Position numbers and translations under genes: made by a program. The notes below the pieces were generated by a model. That model had not been told where the DNA came from and searched no databases. It saw nothing but the letters and a program-made list of their open reading frames with translations. Positions 8,064 through 15,797 of a stretch of 56,548 nucleotides of DNA are shown here, in pieces. Source of the DNA: JAOUEE01 sp051011595 (GTDB lineage: Bacteria > Actinomycetota > Acidimicrobiia > Acidimicrobiales > SHLQ01); contig JBPCTQ010000377.1 in NCBI GenBank assembly GCA_051011595.1, positions 1 to 56,548 of the forward strand, read 5' to 3'. Numbering within the stretch: position 1 is the first letter of the stretch; every line of letters begins with the position of its first letter.

Positions 8064-8669
8064 TCAGCCCAGCAGTGCCCGCAGGCCGGTCACCAGAACA
8101 TCGTGCGTCTCGGCGACCGACAGTTCGCGGTGCCGACGGAGGTAGTCCACGGATTCGAGCTGGGTCAACAGATCGCCGGCCGAGATCGTGGTGCCGCGTT
8201 CGGACGGCTTGAGCGCGGCGAGCTCGGGTCCGAACTGGAGCTCGAACTGTTCGCGCATGGCGTTGCGGTTCTTGGTGAGCTCACCCCGGATGCGAGGAAG
8301 CCGCGCCGCGTTGGCGAGCGTCGCCCGGAACGCCGGTCCGACCCCGTCGTGGAGCCGGAGCCGCATGGCCGCGAAATCCTCGATGCGGTCGGCCAGCGGC
8401 CCCTGGCCGATGCCATGGAGTCGTGCCAGGTCGGACCCGACCTGGTCGCTGCGGGTGATCACCGCCTCGAGCAACTCCGCCGGATCGGCGAAGTAGCGGT
8501 ACAACGAACGCAACGACAGGCCCGACCGGGTCGCGGCCTGCTCGATGGTCGGGAACATCGCCTCCTCGGCGAACATCTCCAACACCACGTCGAGGACGGA
8601 GTCGATGTTGCGCTGGCGGCGGGCGACGCGGCCGTCGACGGGTTCGGTGATGTCGTCGATCTCGGTCAT
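8064..8669 (-). CDS. TetR-family transcriptional regulator
   Basis: A 201-residue TetR-type regulator. The N-terminal helix-turn-helix is recognisable (ARRQRNIDSVLDVVLEMF, then TIEQAATRSGLSLRSLYRYFADPAELLEAV, residues about 17-70), followed by an all-helical ligand-binding domain. It lies directly upstream of the catabolic operon on the same strand, with promoter P2 in between, and is the obvious candidate to bind the operator-like spacers of P1 and P2. The ligand is probably an intermediate of the pathway; this is inference. Confidence 0.88.
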   Translation of the reverse strand: MTEIDDITEPVDGRVARRQRNIDSVLDVVLEMFAEEAMFPTIEQAATRSGLSLRSLYRYFADPAELLEAVITRSDQVGSDLARLHGIGQGPLADRIEDFAAMRLRLHDGVGPAFRATLANAARLPRIRGELTKNRNAMREQFELQFGPELAALKPSERGTTISAGDLLTQLESVDYLRRHRELSVAETHDVLVTGLRALLG

Positions 8670-8933
8670 CGCCGACGCAACGTAGCAACTCGTGCGACCA
8701 CCTCAGGGTCCTCCCTCGCCCGACGACTTATGCCCGCCATACTGGCACATGCCGCCCCGTGATCATCGAAGCTGACCTTCAGCGACCGTCCGCTTCGCCC
8801 TGTGCCGGGCACGATCGTGCGGTGCACGGCGACCGGCGCAGCGTCGGTGCGCAACAACCGTGTCCTCCCATGATGCCCAGGGAGATTCCGGGCCACGGGC
8901 CTGAAGATCCGGTGACCACCGGCAACAGCTCAG

Positions 8934-9007
8934 CGCGCTCGGAGGGACTCGAACCCCCAACCTTCTGATCCGTAGTCAGATGCTCTATCCAATTGAGCCA
9001 CGAGCGC
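8934..9007 (-). tRNA. tRNA-Arg (anticodon ACG)
   Basis: The minus strand folds as a cloverleaf: acceptor GCGCTCG/CGAGCGC, D-arm with TGGCTCAATTGG, anticodon stem TCTGA/TCAGA enclosing CTACGGA (anticodon ACG), and T-arm GGGGGTTCGAGTCCC. The discriminator is G and the CCA is not encoded. Confidence 0.95.
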
Positions 9008-9181
9008 GGGGCCGGCGAACCGGCGGTTCAAGTCAACCACCTTCGCCCCGAGATCGAAACCCGGATTGCCGCCTGCATCCATACACCCGGTGCCGACGTA
9101 GAACCGGGTGTGATGGCACTGCAGGCCAGTAGGCCGACCTGGAGACAAGCCCAGTACAGTGACGCCTCTGCTCCCCCGGAT

Positions 9182-9712
9182 GTGCGCGTGGTCGATGATC
9201 TCGAGTCTGATTTCCAGCGAGGTGCCGACGACGCGCTCCGCCGTGCCTACGACGAGCACGGATCGCTGGTCTACAGCTTCTGCCGGCGCTCCATTGGTTC
9301 CACCGAGGCCGCCGATGTAACCCAGGAGGTCTTCCTGGCCGCCTGGCGGGCTCACGATCGATTCGACGCCGACCGGGGCTCGTTGCGTGGTTGGCTCATG
9401 GGGATTGCCCGCAACAAATGCGTGGACCGGCTCCGCCATCATGGACGCCGACCCCAGATCGCCACCGCGGAGGTCGAGGATCGGCCCGCCGGCGGTTCCG
9501 ACATCGAGCGGATGAGCGACCGGATGGTGCTGGCTACGGCCCTCGAGGATCTTCCCGACCGTTCGCGGCGGCTCATCGAATTGTCGTTCTATCAACAGCT
9601 CACGCACGCCGAGATCGCCGACCATACCGGAGTGCCCTTGGGCACCGTGAAGAGCGACATCCGGCGCGGGCTCAACAAGCTGCGCCGGAACCTGGAGGCA
9701 GGCGATGTCTGA
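9182..9712 (+). CDS. ECF RNA polymerase sigma factor
   Basis: A sigma-70 family ECF factor. Region 2 is AADVTQEVFLAAWRAHDRFDADRG and region 4 is LPDRSRRLIELSFYQQLTHAEIADHTGVPLGTVKSDIRRGLNKLRR. The open frame extends upstream into the tRNA, so an internal start must be used; GTG 9182 gives 176 residues, a normal ECF length, and follows a TACAGT box (9155-9160) by about 20 bases. GTG 9188 is equally possible. It overlaps the anti-sigma gene by eight bases, so the pair is coupled. The SigK/RskA pair is the closest known arrangement. Confidence 0.9.
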   Translation: MRVVDDLESDFQRGADDALRRAYDEHGSLVYSFCRRSIGSTEAADVTQEVFLAAWRAHDRFDADRGSLRGWLMGIARNKCVDRLRHHGRRPQIATAEVEDRPAGGSDIERMSDRMVLATALEDLPDRSRRLIELSFYQQLTHAEIADHTGVPLGTVKSDIRRGLNKLRRNLEAGDV

Positions 9713-10313
9713 CACCGGTGACCTCGACGATCTCGAAGGCCGACTCGGTGAGCTGGCCCGTGAGATCACCGAAGACGACCGTCGACTCGACGATCCTCCC
9801 CCTGGATTGTGGGACTCGATCGAGGCTGCGGCCGGCGGGGCCGAGTTGGCATCGGTCACCTCGCTCAGCGAGCGCCGGCGGACCCGTGCCCCGATGATCC
9901 TGGCCGCAGCCGCCGCGGTCATCCTGGCCGTGGTGATCGGTACCCAGCTCATCGGTGACAACGGTGACAACGGCGAGGTGGTGGCATCGATCGCCCTGGA
10001 GAACGACGGACTCCAGGTACCCAACCCCGATACCGGGATGGCCGACCTGGTTGCGGTGGAAGGCGGCGGGTACGTGCTCGACGTTTCGGTGCCGGAGCTC
10101 CCGGCCGCTGATGGTTTCTACGAACTCTGGATCATCGACACCAACGTCGAAGGAATGCACTCGTTGGGAGTGGTCGAGGCCAGCGGGCGGTATCAGATCC
10201 CCGACGGTGTCGAGCCGGCGGACTTCCCCATCGTCGACATCTCGGTCGAAGCTCACGATGGCGACGCCACCCACGGAGGCCAGAGCATCTGGCGGGGTGT
10301 GCTCGAGGTCTGA
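9705..10313 (+). CDS. RskA-type membrane anti-sigma factor
   Basis: A 202-residue single-pass membrane protein. An acidic cytoplasmic N-terminus (residues 1-60) would bind the sigma factor, residues about 64-83 (ILAAAAAVILAVVIGTQLI) form the membrane helix, and the extracytoplasmic part has the RskA (anti-sigma-K) C-terminal pattern GFYELWIID, SLGV, GRYQIPDGV, VDISVEAHDGDATHGGQSIWRGVLEV. No zinc-binding His-Cys-Cys motif is seen. The start lies inside the sigma gene. Confidence 0.9.
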   Translation: MSDTGDLDDLEGRLGELAREITEDDRRLDDPPPGLWDSIEAAAGGAELASVTSLSERRRTRAPMILAAAAAVILAVVIGTQLIGDNGDNGEVVASIALENDGLQVPNPDTGMADLVAVEGGGYVLDVSVPELPAADGFYELWIIDTNVEGMHSLGVVEASGRYQIPDGVEPADFPIVDISVEAHDGDATHGGQSIWRGVLEV

Positions 10314-10352
10314 CCCTTGATCCCGCTTCGGCGAATCGGGACCTGGATTGTG

Positions 10353-10443
10353 CGGAGAGGGTGGGATTTGAACCCACGAACCGCCTTACGACAGTTACTT
10401 CCTTAGCAGGGAAGCGCCTTCAACCTGGCTCGGCCACCTCTCC
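10353..10443 (-). tRNA. tRNA-Ser (anticodon GCT)
   Basis: The minus strand gives a 91-nt class II tRNA with a long variable arm. Acceptor is GGAGAGG/CCTCTCC, the anticodon loop CTGCTAA reads GCT, and the T-arm is GTGGGTTCAAATCCCAC. CCA is not encoded. It lies convergent to the anti-sigma gene. Confidence 0.95.
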
Positions 10444-10510
10444 ATTCCGAGCCGGGAGGTTATCCCGACCCGCCGTGCACGATACCGCGCCGAGCACCGA
10501 GACGGGTCGG

Positions 10511-10918
10511 TCAGTCCTCGTGCATCCACGGTGTGAAGGTGAGCCCGATGAGCAACCCCTCCGGGCCCAGCGCCCGGGCCACCGTCTGACCCCATGGCTC
10601 CAGTCGGGCCGCGTGGACGAGTTGATACCCCTTGTCGGCCAGCTCGGGGGCGGCCGCCGCAACGTCTGCCACCGCGAACTCGATGGTGGCATGGGGTACG
10701 GCAATGTCGTCGGGCCACTCCGGTACGCCGAAGCACGAGTTGGCGGCATCGGCCAGGGGCCACACCGCGAAGTGTTTTGCGCCGTCGATGTCGTCAGAGC
10801 TGATGTAGTCACCGGCGACGACCTCGAGCGGGAGCCCCAGGGTGTCGCGGTACAGCGCCGCGGAGGCGGCGGTGTCGGTGGCGATGGCGGCAAAACCGGC
10901 GATGAAGAGGACGTCCAT
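10511..10918 (-). CDS. VOC/glyoxalase-fold protein
   Basis: A 135-residue single-domain protein of the vicinal-oxygen-chelate superfamily: FAAIATDTAASAALYRDTLGLPLEVV at the start, then PHATIEFAVADVAAAAPELADKGYQLV and a C-terminal GPEGLLIGLTFTPW. Metal ligands of glyoxalase I are not obvious, so activity cannot be predicted. TAGAAC and six bases precede the ATG at 10918 on the minus strand, a probable leaderless start. Confidence 0.8.
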   Translation of the reverse strand: MDVLFIAGFAAIATDTAASAALYRDTLGLPLEVVAGDYISSDDIDGAKHFAVWPLADAANSCFGVPEWPDDIAVPHATIEFAVADVAAAAPELADKGYQLVHAARLEPWGQTVARALGPEGLLIGLTFTPWMHED

Positions 10919-10921
10919 GGG

Positions 10922-11245
10922 CCTGTTCTAGGCGGTGACGGGTGCCGGGCGCACGACAAACCGTGTGCGGTCCGCCGTCAGGAGATGGTGACGCAGTCGT
11001 TGCAGATCCCGCTGGCGCCGGTCTGGGGACCGGTGCCCGGGTTCTCGACCGACACGAACGGTGACAGCCCGGGCGATCCATGCACAGCTGCTGGTAGCCA
11101 GGGCCACGGCGATGAGCACCACCACCAGTCGGGACCTGCCGCCCCGAGGTGATGGTGATCCGGCCATGGCAACGCCGCAATGTCACTCGCCCGCCGACCC
11201 AACGGTGGTGCTCGTGTTCGGTGGGGGGAAGGGACCGTCGTCGGC
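10922..11245. other. 324-base gap with only a doubtful short lipoprotein-like ORF
   Basis: On the minus strand an ORF from 11167 to 10928 (79 residues) begins with a hydrophobic stretch ending in LATSSC, which resembles a lipobox, but its second half is Arg-rich and looks non-coding. A different minus frame ending at 10978 carries the more protein-like ENPGTGPQTGASGICNDCVTIS. The two halves could be one frameshifted small secreted protein, or neither may be real. I see no tRNA or repeat here. Confidence 0.3.
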
Positions 11246-11665
11246 TCACTCGGCCGCGACGACGTCGGCCAGGGCCTCGAGTTGGCCTCCGTCGGTTCGT
11301 TTCATCGCCACCCGCAGCAGCGGCCCGCCCGCCCTCCACAGGCCGGACAACGTGCAGTCGGCGTCGAGTGTGACGAGAGTCGTGGCGGGGTCGATGGGTT
11401 CGAGTCGATAGGTGTAGTCGGCCGTCGCTCCCCCTTGTGTGCTGCGCAGCGTGATGGACCGACCCGATGTCAGGTGGGTGATCGTGCTGGTGTGTTCACG
11501 ATTGCGGGTTTGGAAAGTGAGGGTCATCCCCTCCTCGGTGTCGCCGTCGGCGCGAACCCAGTCGACCCCCATCCACAAATGAGCTCGATCCCAGTCGGTG
11601 AGCGCGGCCCAGACGTCGTCGGTCGGATGAGCGATGGTGGTCTCCACCGTGAAGGCACGGGCCAT
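11246..11665 (-). CDS. SRPBCC-family protein (polyketide cyclase/START-like)
   Basis: A 139-residue SRPBCC-fold protein: MARAFTVETTIAHPTDDVWAALTDWD at the N-terminus, TITHLTSGRSITLRS in the middle, and a C-terminal helix LLRVAMKRTDGGQLEALADVVAAE. Such proteins bind hydrophobic ligands. The frame is open further upstream, but GAGGAG just before ATG 11665 and the family-typical N-terminus fix the start. It diverges from the gene at 11761 across a region with a palindromic operator. Confidence 0.85.
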   Translation of the reverse strand: MARAFTVETTIAHPTDDVWAALTDWDRAHLWMGVDWVRADGDTEEGMTLTFQTRNREHTSTITHLTSGRSITLRSTQGGATADYTYRLEPIDPATTLVTLDADCTLSGLWRAGGPLLRVAMKRTDGGQLEALADVVAAE

Positions 11666-11702
11666 GGACGACTCCTCGGATGTGGTGGTGCCCGATCTTC
11701 GC

Positions 11703-11745
11703 GTGACACCGCCGGACCGGGCGTCTAGCGTAAGCAGACACTTAC
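11703..11745 (+). promoter_or_regulatory. Promoter with overlapping inverted repeat GTAAG-N6-CTTAC
   Basis: GTGACA (11703-11708), 17 bases, TAGCGT (11726-11731) form a promoter for the gene at 11761. The inverted repeat GTAAG-CAGACA-CTTAC (11730-11745) covers the end of the -10 box and the expected start point, the usual place for a repressor operator. The same site could control the divergent SRPBCC gene. Confidence 0.5.
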
Positions 11746-11760
11746 TAATAGGAGATCCGC

Positions 11761-12054
11761 ATGAGCACCGTTGTTGTCCGGTATCGCACCAAGGCTGACC
11801 GCGCCGATGAGAATCAGGCGCTGGTGGAGGCGGTGTTCGCCGAGTTGGCGGCCACCGACCCCGGCGGCGTGCGATATGCCACCTTCCGCCTGGCCGACAA
11901 CACCTTCGTGCACATCGCCGACGTCGAGGCCGACCCCAATCCGCTGCCGGCCACCGCCGCCTTCGGCGCATTCCAGGCCGAGCTCGGTGACCGGTGTGAG
12001 GAGGGCCCCAACCCCCAGGAGGCCACCCTGGTCGGGTCGTACGGGTTCGACTGA
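11761..12054 (+). CDS. ABM-like dimeric alpha/beta-barrel small protein
   Basis: A 97-residue protein beginning MSTVVVRYRTKADRADENQALVEAVFAEL split over a strand and a helix, then GVRYATFRLADNTFVHIADVE, the pattern of antibiotic-biosynthesis-monooxygenase/stress-responsive barrel proteins. Reaction unknown. The Shine-Dalgarno GGAG at 11751-11754 supports ATG 11761. A putative repressor site lies immediately upstream. Confidence 0.8.
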   Translation: MSTVVVRYRTKADRADENQALVEAVFAELAATDPGGVRYATFRLADNTFVHIADVEADPNPLPATAAFGAFQAELGDRCEEGPNPQEATLVGSYGFD

Positions 12055-12094
12055 TCCGCTGCCGCGGCCGGGGCGCCTCGGTTACCGTTCGGCG

Positions 12095-12970
12095 ATGGGT
12101 ACCCCTTCGTGGCAGATCGGTGCGGTGACGGTCACCGCTGTGGTCGAGATCGACACCGAGGTTCCGTTTGCCTTCCTGTTGCCGGGTGCCACCCCCGACG
12201 TGGTGGCCGCCGAGTCCTGGGTGCTACCCCACTGGGCCGTCGACACCGAGACCATGGTGTTGCGCCTGCAGGCGCTGGCGGTCGAGAGCCAGGATCGCCG
12301 CATCGTGGTCGACACCTGTGTCGGGAACAACAAACCCCGACCGGGCCTCGACCTGTTCGATCAGCTGCAGACATCGTTCCTCGACGATCTGGAAGCAGCC
12401 GGATTCGCCCCCGACACCATCGACACCGTGTTGTGTACCCACCTCCACATCGATCACGTGGGTTGGAACACCCGGTTGGTCGACGGCGCCTGGGTTCCCA
12501 CCTTTGCCAACGCCCGGCACCTGTTCGCACGGGCGGAGTACGAACACTGGCTGGCCGAGTGTGATGGTGACCACATGCACGCGTCCTCGTTCCATGACTC
12601 GGTGCGCCCCGTCGTCGATGCCGGCATGGCCGACTTCGTCGACCCGCCCTTTCACCTGACCGATGAAGTCTCCTTGGTTCCCACCACCGGCCACACACCC
12701 GGGCACTGCAGTGTGCTCATCGAGTCCGATGGTCAGCGGGCCTACATCACCGGCGACATGAGCCATCATCCCATCCAACTGGCCCGGCCGGCGCTGGCAT
12801 CGAGTGCCGACACCGATCAGGCCGGATCGACCGCCACCAGGGAACGTTTCGTCGACGAGGTGTGCGACACCGACACGATCGTGATCGGAACCCACTTCGG
12901 TGCACCGGGTGCAGGCCGCTTGCGTCGGGTCGATGGCGGCGTACGCTTCGTGGCGCTCACCCAGAGTTAG
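12095..12970 (+). CDS. Metallo-beta-lactamase-fold hydrolase (lactonase/glyoxalase II-like)
   Basis: A 291-residue MBL-fold enzyme. THLHIDH (His116, His118, Asp120, His121) binds the first metals, followed by TTGHTPGHCSVLI, ITGDMSHHP and IGTHFGAPGAG, all expected ligands or structural motifs of the AHL-lactonase-like branch. ATG 12095 follows TACCGT (12083-12088) by exactly six bases, so a leaderless mRNA is likely; this excludes the longer open frame that begins inside the preceding gene. Substrate not determined. Confidence 0.87.
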   Translation: MGTPSWQIGAVTVTAVVEIDTEVPFAFLLPGATPDVVAAESWVLPHWAVDTETMVLRLQALAVESQDRRIVVDTCVGNNKPRPGLDLFDQLQTSFLDDLEAAGFAPDTIDTVLCTHLHIDHVGWNTRLVDGAWVPTFANARHLFARAEYEHWLAECDGDHMHASSFHDSVRPVVDAGMADFVDPPFHLTDEVSLVPTTGHTPGHCSVLIESDGQRAYITGDMSHHPIQLARPALASSADTDQAGSTATRERFVDEVCDTDTIVIGTHFGAPGAGRLRRVDGGVRFVALTQS

Positions 12971-12994
12971 GTCGGGGCAGGCCTCTGGGGTCGC

Positions 12995-14776
12995 TCACCG
13001 CTCGAGAATGCGCCGATTCATCTCGGCCAGGCGGTCTGGGGCGATCTTGATGACAGCCCGGTCGTAGGTCATCAGACCGTTGTGCTCGGACTCGACGTCG
13101 GTGGTCTGGGTGTAGATCGCACCGGCCAGCCCGCGGTCGACCAGGCCCGCGACGACGTCGACCAGTTCTTCGTAGGCGGCGGCGAGGCTCTCGGGTGAAT
13201 CCAACCGGGCGTACCCCCATCCACCAGGGTGCGACACGTGCCCGTCGACCTCCAGTCCCAGCCCGCCGAATTCGCCGTAGACCGTGGCCCGGTGCTCGTC
13301 GAGCGCTGGGAAGTCGGCCTCCTTGCGGTACACGTGGTGGTCGCGCATGTGGCCGCTTCCGTCGTCGACCCAGCCGCTCGCTCCGTCGACCAGTCGAGAC
13401 GGGTCCCGTTGGGCCACGTGGTCCAGAATCACGGTGGTGTCGAACTGGCCCCAACCCTCATTGAAGGGCACCCAGACCACAATCGATGGGTGTGGGCGCA
13501 GCGCATCGATCATGGCGTCGAGCTCGCGCCGGAACCCATCAGGATCGTCGGCGGTGCCGATACGGCTGTAGTCCATGTCGGCGGGGTCGATGCCGTCGAG
13601 CATCTGGGTGATCACTTCGTTCAGGTCGAACCAGGTGTTGGGCATGTCCTGCCACACCAACAGCCCGAGCCGGTCGGCGTGCCAGTACCAGCGAGCGGGC
13701 TCGACCTTGACGTGCTTTCGGATGGTGTTGAAGCCCATGGCCAGGGTGGTTTCGATGTCGAATACCAAGGCGTCGTCGGTCGGGGCGGTGTAGAGCCCAT
13801 CGGGCCACCATCCCTGGTCGAGGAGCCCCAGATGGAAGATCGGCTCACCGTTGAGGTGCAGACGCAGCGTGCCGGCAGCGTCGGGGCCGATGGCGATTTC
13901 ACGAGCGCCGGCATAGCTGTCGGCTCGATCGATGGTCTCGTCGTCGCGTTGGACTTCGATCACCAAGTCGTACAGGAACGGATCATCGGGCGACCATGGC
14001 CGAAGGGCCGCCATGGTGACCGGGACGTCGGCACCATCGCCGTCGAGGAGTGTTCGGCCGTGGCCCACCTCGACGCCGTCGGCGTACACCCAGAGGTGCA
14101 CGCGGTCGCCCGGCGTCGATCCGCTGGTGGCGACGTGAACGGTGAGCTCGTTGTCGGCCAAGCAGGTCGTGGTCCAGACCGACTCGAGACAGGCGATCGG
14201 CACCGGTTCGAGCCAGACGGTCTGCCAGATGCCGGCGACCGGTGTGTACTGGATCGCGGAGGGGTTCAGGGTCTGCTTGCCGACGGGTTGGGGTCCGACA
14301 TCGGTCGGATCCCAGACGGCCACGACGAGTTCGTTCTGGTCCTCGATCAGGGCATCGGTGAGATCGAGATGAAAGGGATCGAAGCCACCTCGATGGCCTC
14401 CGACCGGCTGGTTGTTGAACCACACCTCGGTTTCCCAGTCGACCGCACCGAAGTGCACCCGGAGGCGTTCACCGTCGGCGACGTGAACCGCGTCGATGGT
14501 TCGCCGTAGCCACAGGCGCTGGTCGGGACGCAGTGTCTCGGCCATTCCGCTGAGGGTCGAGCCCATTGGGAAAGGAACGGTGAGGATGTGGGGCCAGTCG
14601 GTCGGCGCCGGGTCATGGCGGCTCGTGACCGCAGCGTCCCAGGGCCCGTTGAGGTTGGTCCAGCGAGGTCGACGCAGCTGTGGGCGTGGGTAGTCGGGAA
14701 GGGGACGCTCCGGGTCGACCTGATCGGCCCACTGCGTCCGTAGCGGTTGCTCCACCGGTTGGTCCTTGCCATCCAT
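12995..14776 (-). CDS. Glycoside hydrolase family 2 enzyme (beta-glucuronidase/galactosidase-like)
   Basis: A 593-residue GH2 protein with the sugar-binding jelly-roll (WTNLNGPWDAAVT, LRVHFGAVDWETEVWFNNQPVGGHRGGFDPFHLDLT split across strands), immunoglobulin-like middle domain and TIM barrel. The acid/base is Glu440 in VPFNEGWG and the nucleophile Glu502 in VYGEFGG; both are intact. There is no signal peptide, so it should act in the cytoplasm on imported oligosaccharide or glycoside. Length is close to beta-glucuronidases, but sugar specificity cannot be read from the sequence. Convergent with the metallo-hydrolase gene. Confidence 0.9.
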   Translation of the reverse strand: MDGKDQPVEQPLRTQWADQVDPERPLPDYPRPQLRRPRWTNLNGPWDAAVTSRHDPAPTDWPHILTVPFPMGSTLSGMAETLRPDQRLWLRRTIDAVHVADGERLRVHFGAVDWETEVWFNNQPVGGHRGGFDPFHLDLTDALIEDQNELVVAVWDPTDVGPQPVGKQTLNPSAIQYTPVAGIWQTVWLEPVPIACLESVWTTTCLADNELTVHVATSGSTPGDRVHLWVYADGVEVGHGRTLLDGDGADVPVTMAALRPWSPDDPFLYDLVIEVQRDDETIDRADSYAGAREIAIGPDAAGTLRLHLNGEPIFHLGLLDQGWWPDGLYTAPTDDALVFDIETTLAMGFNTIRKHVKVEPARWYWHADRLGLLVWQDMPNTWFDLNEVITQMLDGIDPADMDYSRIGTADDPDGFRRELDAMIDALRPHPSIVVWVPFNEGWGQFDTTVILDHVAQRDPSRLVDGASGWVDDGSGHMRDHHVYRKEADFPALDEHRATVYGEFGGLGLEVDGHVSHPGGWGYARLDSPESLAAAYEELVDVVAGLVDRGLAGAIYTQTTDVESEHNGLMTYDRAVIKIAPDRLAEMNRRILER

Positions 14777-14803
14777 TGCGCCGATCCTCGCCCAGTCGGC
14801 CGA

Positions 14804-15676
14804 TCAGCTCTGGCCGGCCTCGGCCAGGTAGCGGCGCAGCGTCAGGTCGTGCATCGAGGCGGCGCCGATGCGGCTGCTCATGTGGGGTTCCCACTTCGGT
14901 GGATCACCCTCGGGGTCGTCGCCCAGCACGGTGACCCGTTGGATGATGCGTTCGCCCTCGAAGTCGTGGACCACGAAGTGCTGCGTGCAGCGGTTGTCCC
15001 AGATGGCGACGGTGCCGGGCTGCCAGCGATGGCGCACGGTGAAGCGTTCCTGGGTGGCCCATGCGCAGAGGTAGCGCAGCAGCACGTCGCTCTCCTCGTG
15101 GCTGAGCTCGACGATTCGCCGGGTGAAGTGTTCGTTCACCAACAGCGATCGGCGACCGGTCTCGGGATGGATGCGAACCACCGGATGGATGGTCTTCATC
15201 TCCGGTTTGCCGTGAGGTGTGGCGTCGTGCAGGGCGGTGAGGCCGACGAGCATGTCCTTCATCGGATCGCTGAGGTCTTCGTACGCCAGGTACTGGTTGG
15301 CCCACATGGTGTCGCCCCCCAGCCCCGGGCAGGCCACCATGTGCATGATCGACATCACCGATGGGTGGGGGAGGAACGTCACGTCGGTGTGCCACTCGTC
15401 GGCCACCCCGCCGGCGCTGGCCTTGAGCTCGACCATCTCTTCGGGGCCGTCATCGGGTCGGGGCAGGTTGGGATGGATCTCCAGCTCGCCGAACTTGCGG
15501 CCGAAGGCGACGTGCCCGTCGAGAGTGAGGGTCTGGTCGGGAAAGAACAGGACCAGGTGGTCGAGCAGGTGGGAGCGAATGGCGGCGACGTCGTCCTCGG
15601 TGGCGGCGTTGAGGTCGATCCCTCGCACTTCGGCCCCGAGCGCTCGGCCCAGCGGTGTGATGGTGAGGTCGGTCAT
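14804..15676 (-). CDS. TauD/TfdA-family Fe(II)/2-oxoglutarate dioxygenase
   Basis: A 290-residue dioxygenase. The facial triad is His96 and Asp98 in WHTDVTF and His233 in WDNRCTQHFVVHD; Arg247 in IIQRVTV would bind 2-oxoglutarate. This matches taurine dioxygenase and relatives that hydroxylate sulfonates, sulfate esters or phenoxyacids. ATG 15676 has GGGGGA upstream. It diverges from the MerR regulator, whose operator lies in the shared 121-base gap, so regulation by that protein is likely. Confidence 0.9.
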   Translation of the reverse strand: MTDLTITPLGRALGAEVRGIDLNAATEDDVAAIRSHLLDHLVLFFPDQTLTLDGHVAFGRKFGELEIHPNLPRPDDGPEEMVELKASAGGVADEWHTDVTFLPHPSVMSIMHMVACPGLGGDTMWANQYLAYEDLSDPMKDMLVGLTALHDATPHGKPEMKTIHPVVRIHPETGRRSLLVNEHFTRRIVELSHEESDVLLRYLCAWATQERFTVRHRWQPGTVAIWDNRCTQHFVVHDFEGERIIQRVTVLGDDPEGDPPKWEPHMSSRIGAASMHDLTLRRYLAEAGQS

Positions 15677-15759
15677 GGAATCCCCCGGTGGATGGCCCGT
15701 GTCGCGACGGTAGTGCCGGCGCCGGCCTCGCCCCAATGGCAGAGAGTTGGGCCCGGGGC

Positions 15760-15790
15760 TTGACCCTGCCCCGGGGTCAGGGCCGATCAT
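15760..15790 (+). promoter_or_regulatory. MerR-type operator/promoter with 19-base spacer
   Basis: TTGACC (15760-15765) and GATCAT (15785-15790) are 19 bases apart, the long spacing MerR activators need. Between them lies the inverted repeat TGACCC (15761-15766) / GGGTCA (15774-15779). GTG 15798 follows the -10 box by seven bases. Confidence 0.65.
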
Positions 15791-15797
15791 CGACGAC

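Noticed and set aside
8993..9181. N-terminal extension of the ECF sigma factor into the tRNA-Arg region
   Set aside because: Would overlap the tRNA gene and adds residues with no sigma-factor similarity.
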